NCBI RefSeq assembly: GCF_000143415.4
Contig: NW_003314348.1
Span: 749,253 to 813,252 of the forward strand
DNA: 64,000 bases
Reading direction: 5' to 3'
From: Selaginella moellendorffii
Taxonomy: Eukaryota; Streptophyta; Lycopodiopsida; Selaginellales; Selaginellaceae
In this document: positions 62,688 to 64,000 of the stretch, in pieces
Numbering within the stretch: position 1 is the stretch's first letter
Layout: each line of letters starts with the position of its first letter
Program-made: the position numbers and the translations under genes
The notes under the pieces: generated by a model
What the model was told of the DNA's origin: nothing
Seen by the model: only the letters and a program-made list of their open reading frames with translations
Database searches by the model: none

Positions 62688-64000
62688 TTATGTTTTGCCA
62701 AAGAAGCCAAAGAGACCTTTGATAGCTTTGACGGCATTCTCATTGAATATAGGCTCGTCATACTTGTCAATCAACGCTTTAAATTCCGGTGATGCTCTCA
62801 AGCTTGCCAGATCTTCATCAGTTCTTATTTTCTGCAGGACATTTCTCTGTGTCAGAAAACTACCTGATTTTTCGTTTCTCACCTTATAATCCTCAAAACC
62901 AGCCTCCAGAGCCTCCCCCAGAGCTGAAAGTCCTGCTTCAACCTTGCCACAGAGAAACAGACCACTATTAGAGATCAATGAGAGCAACGAAAACATTTAT
63001 CTGATGGTCACCTGGTCAAGTTTTGCATAGCAGCACGCTACATTGTAGCTGGCGATTGCTTCCTCAAGCCCCTCGGGCTTGGATCCAAGTACAGACTCGA
63101 ATTTTGACAGTGCTTCTTGATAGGCTGATTTTCTGGATAGAAATATTCAAGTTAACAACGTCGTGATTCAAATCGGTCGTACGTACTTGTAGAGTTGAAG
63201 GCCCTCCCGAAGGTCCTCTTCTCTTTGCTTCTTGAGCTGCATTTTCCGCTTGTAGTTTTGGATCTGGAATTTGTTGTTAAGTTTCTAGATTCCGATGATG
63301 GGCAAAACTAAGAAATCTCACCTGGATTTCACGAAGCTGCTCACTGATGACATTCGCGTTTCTTTGCGCTGCGAGTTTCTCAGACGATACAGCCTGATCT
63401 TCTCTTTCTCCTTTCGAGATGAAAAAATCTCGGTAAGATACAGATGAGAAAAAACAAGTCATGACCAACCGTATTTTTTTTGCATCTTCATGAGAAGAGG
63501 TCCAATTCTTTGACGAACAGTGTACATTGTGCGTCCATACTCTGCCGCTGGCCAGATCTCATTCCCAAAGACAGCACTAGCATTACAAAGAAAAAGATGG
63601 TAAAAACAGAACCAAAACGATGGCATTACCTTGTCGCAAGAACTTTGTCCCCTGGCTGGAACATCTTTGTTTTCGCTGCACTCCCGCCAGGAGCAAGAGC
63701 ATCGATGTATGTTCCACCATCGGTCCCTTTGTAGAATTTGATCCCATACGGCTTCTCAATCTCTACCTCATAGAATTCGTCGGGTTTGCTACCACTACTG
63801 CTACTTGTACTAGCGCTAGAATCCTTGGATTCCCCGGTGGTGACCGTCCCAATGCTAGATGAATCGGCACTATTGGCAGCTGCCAGGATCGATCCCGTGT
63901 TGCCGATTCTCTGCGGGAAGGTGAGCTTCCTCTCGAAATTCCTGGAGCTGGCTATGGTGCTGCCACCGCCGTGGCTGAAGAGGCAAATGCCACAAATGCT
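62688..64000 (-). CDS. MET1: MET1/ZKT: thylakoid PDZ-TPR protein of PSII assembly (5' end beyond the window)
   Basis: MET1 binds the stromal side of PSII and helps assemble supercomplexes, especially under changing light. Exons on the minus strand give a Ser-rich transit region, then E-V-E-I-E-K-P-Y-G-I-K-F (PDZ domain, about 63780), G-G-T-Y-I-D-A-L-A-P-G-G-S-A, I-W-P-A-A-E-Y-G-R-T-M-Y-T, R-Q-R-I-G-P-L-L, the K-box-like coiled coil (Q-N-Y-K-R-K-M-Q-L-K-K), then TPRs with Y-N-V-A-C-C-Y-A-K-L-D-Q-V and the end G-L-F-G-F-F-G-K-T with TAA at 62690-62688. All blocks follow plant MET1 in order. The start codon lies to the right of 64000. Confidence 0.93.

Noticed and set aside
1-64000. CRISPR arrays, bacterial operons, phage or viral genes
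   Set aside because: No regular spaced repeats and no such proteins were seen on either strand.

Overview
The window is nuclear DNA of a land plant, most probably the lycophyte Selaginella moellendorffii or a close relative. That assignment is inference from gene content and architecture: plant-only gene families (COI1, AUX1/LAX, CTR1-like, MET1/ZKT, DVG-type U-box kinases), introns mostly of 50-100 bp, intergenic gaps often of 25-300 bp, long intronless PPR genes, and an 11S storage globulin of non-seed type. No virus, CRISPR array, bacterial operon or intact transposon was seen.

Layout. 1-10.9 kb is a signalling stretch: a partial unknown gene, a group A MAPKK (MKK6 type) head to head with a CTR1/EDR1-type Raf-like kinase, the PP2A activator PTPA, and a USP-kinase-U-box protein. 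10.9-14.9 kb holds, all on the minus strand, a probable plastid protein, a pyruvoyl-dependent arginine decarboxylase (the most unexpected gene here) and a PPR gene. 14.9-28.3 kb is very compact: exocyst SEC10, a DUF3754 membrane protein, an AUX1/LAX auxin carrier, a kinase-less lectin receptor-like protein, a PTPMT1-type phosphatase and a cell-wall invertase. 28.3-31.1 kb holds an organelle-type tRNA-Pro gene and a decayed LINE. 31.2-40.5 kb holds COI1, a second cell-wall invertase and a second PPR gene. 40.6-53.6 kb holds a small ORF, a large coiled-coil protein, tRNA-Gly, a polyamine oxidase, a plastid DnaJ and the storage globulin. 53.6-62.7 kb is AT-rich and gene-poor, with repeats, two unrecognised genes and a PPR pseudogene. 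The right end carries MET1/ZKT, a thylakoid PSII assembly factor.

Links between genes are mostly by theme. Hormone signalling: COI1 (jasmonate), AUX1/LAX (auxin), CTR1-like (ethylene or Raf). Polyamines: arginine decarboxylase and polyamine oxidase, which would make and break down the same metabolites. Carbohydrate: two GH32 invertases that both keep the 9-nt DPN mini-exon. Organelle gene expression and biogenesis: PPRs, DnaJ, MET1, an organelle-type tRNA.

Gene models were built by eye from reading frames, GT-AG (and two GC-AG) junctions and recalled family alignments. Start codons and small exons are the least certain parts.
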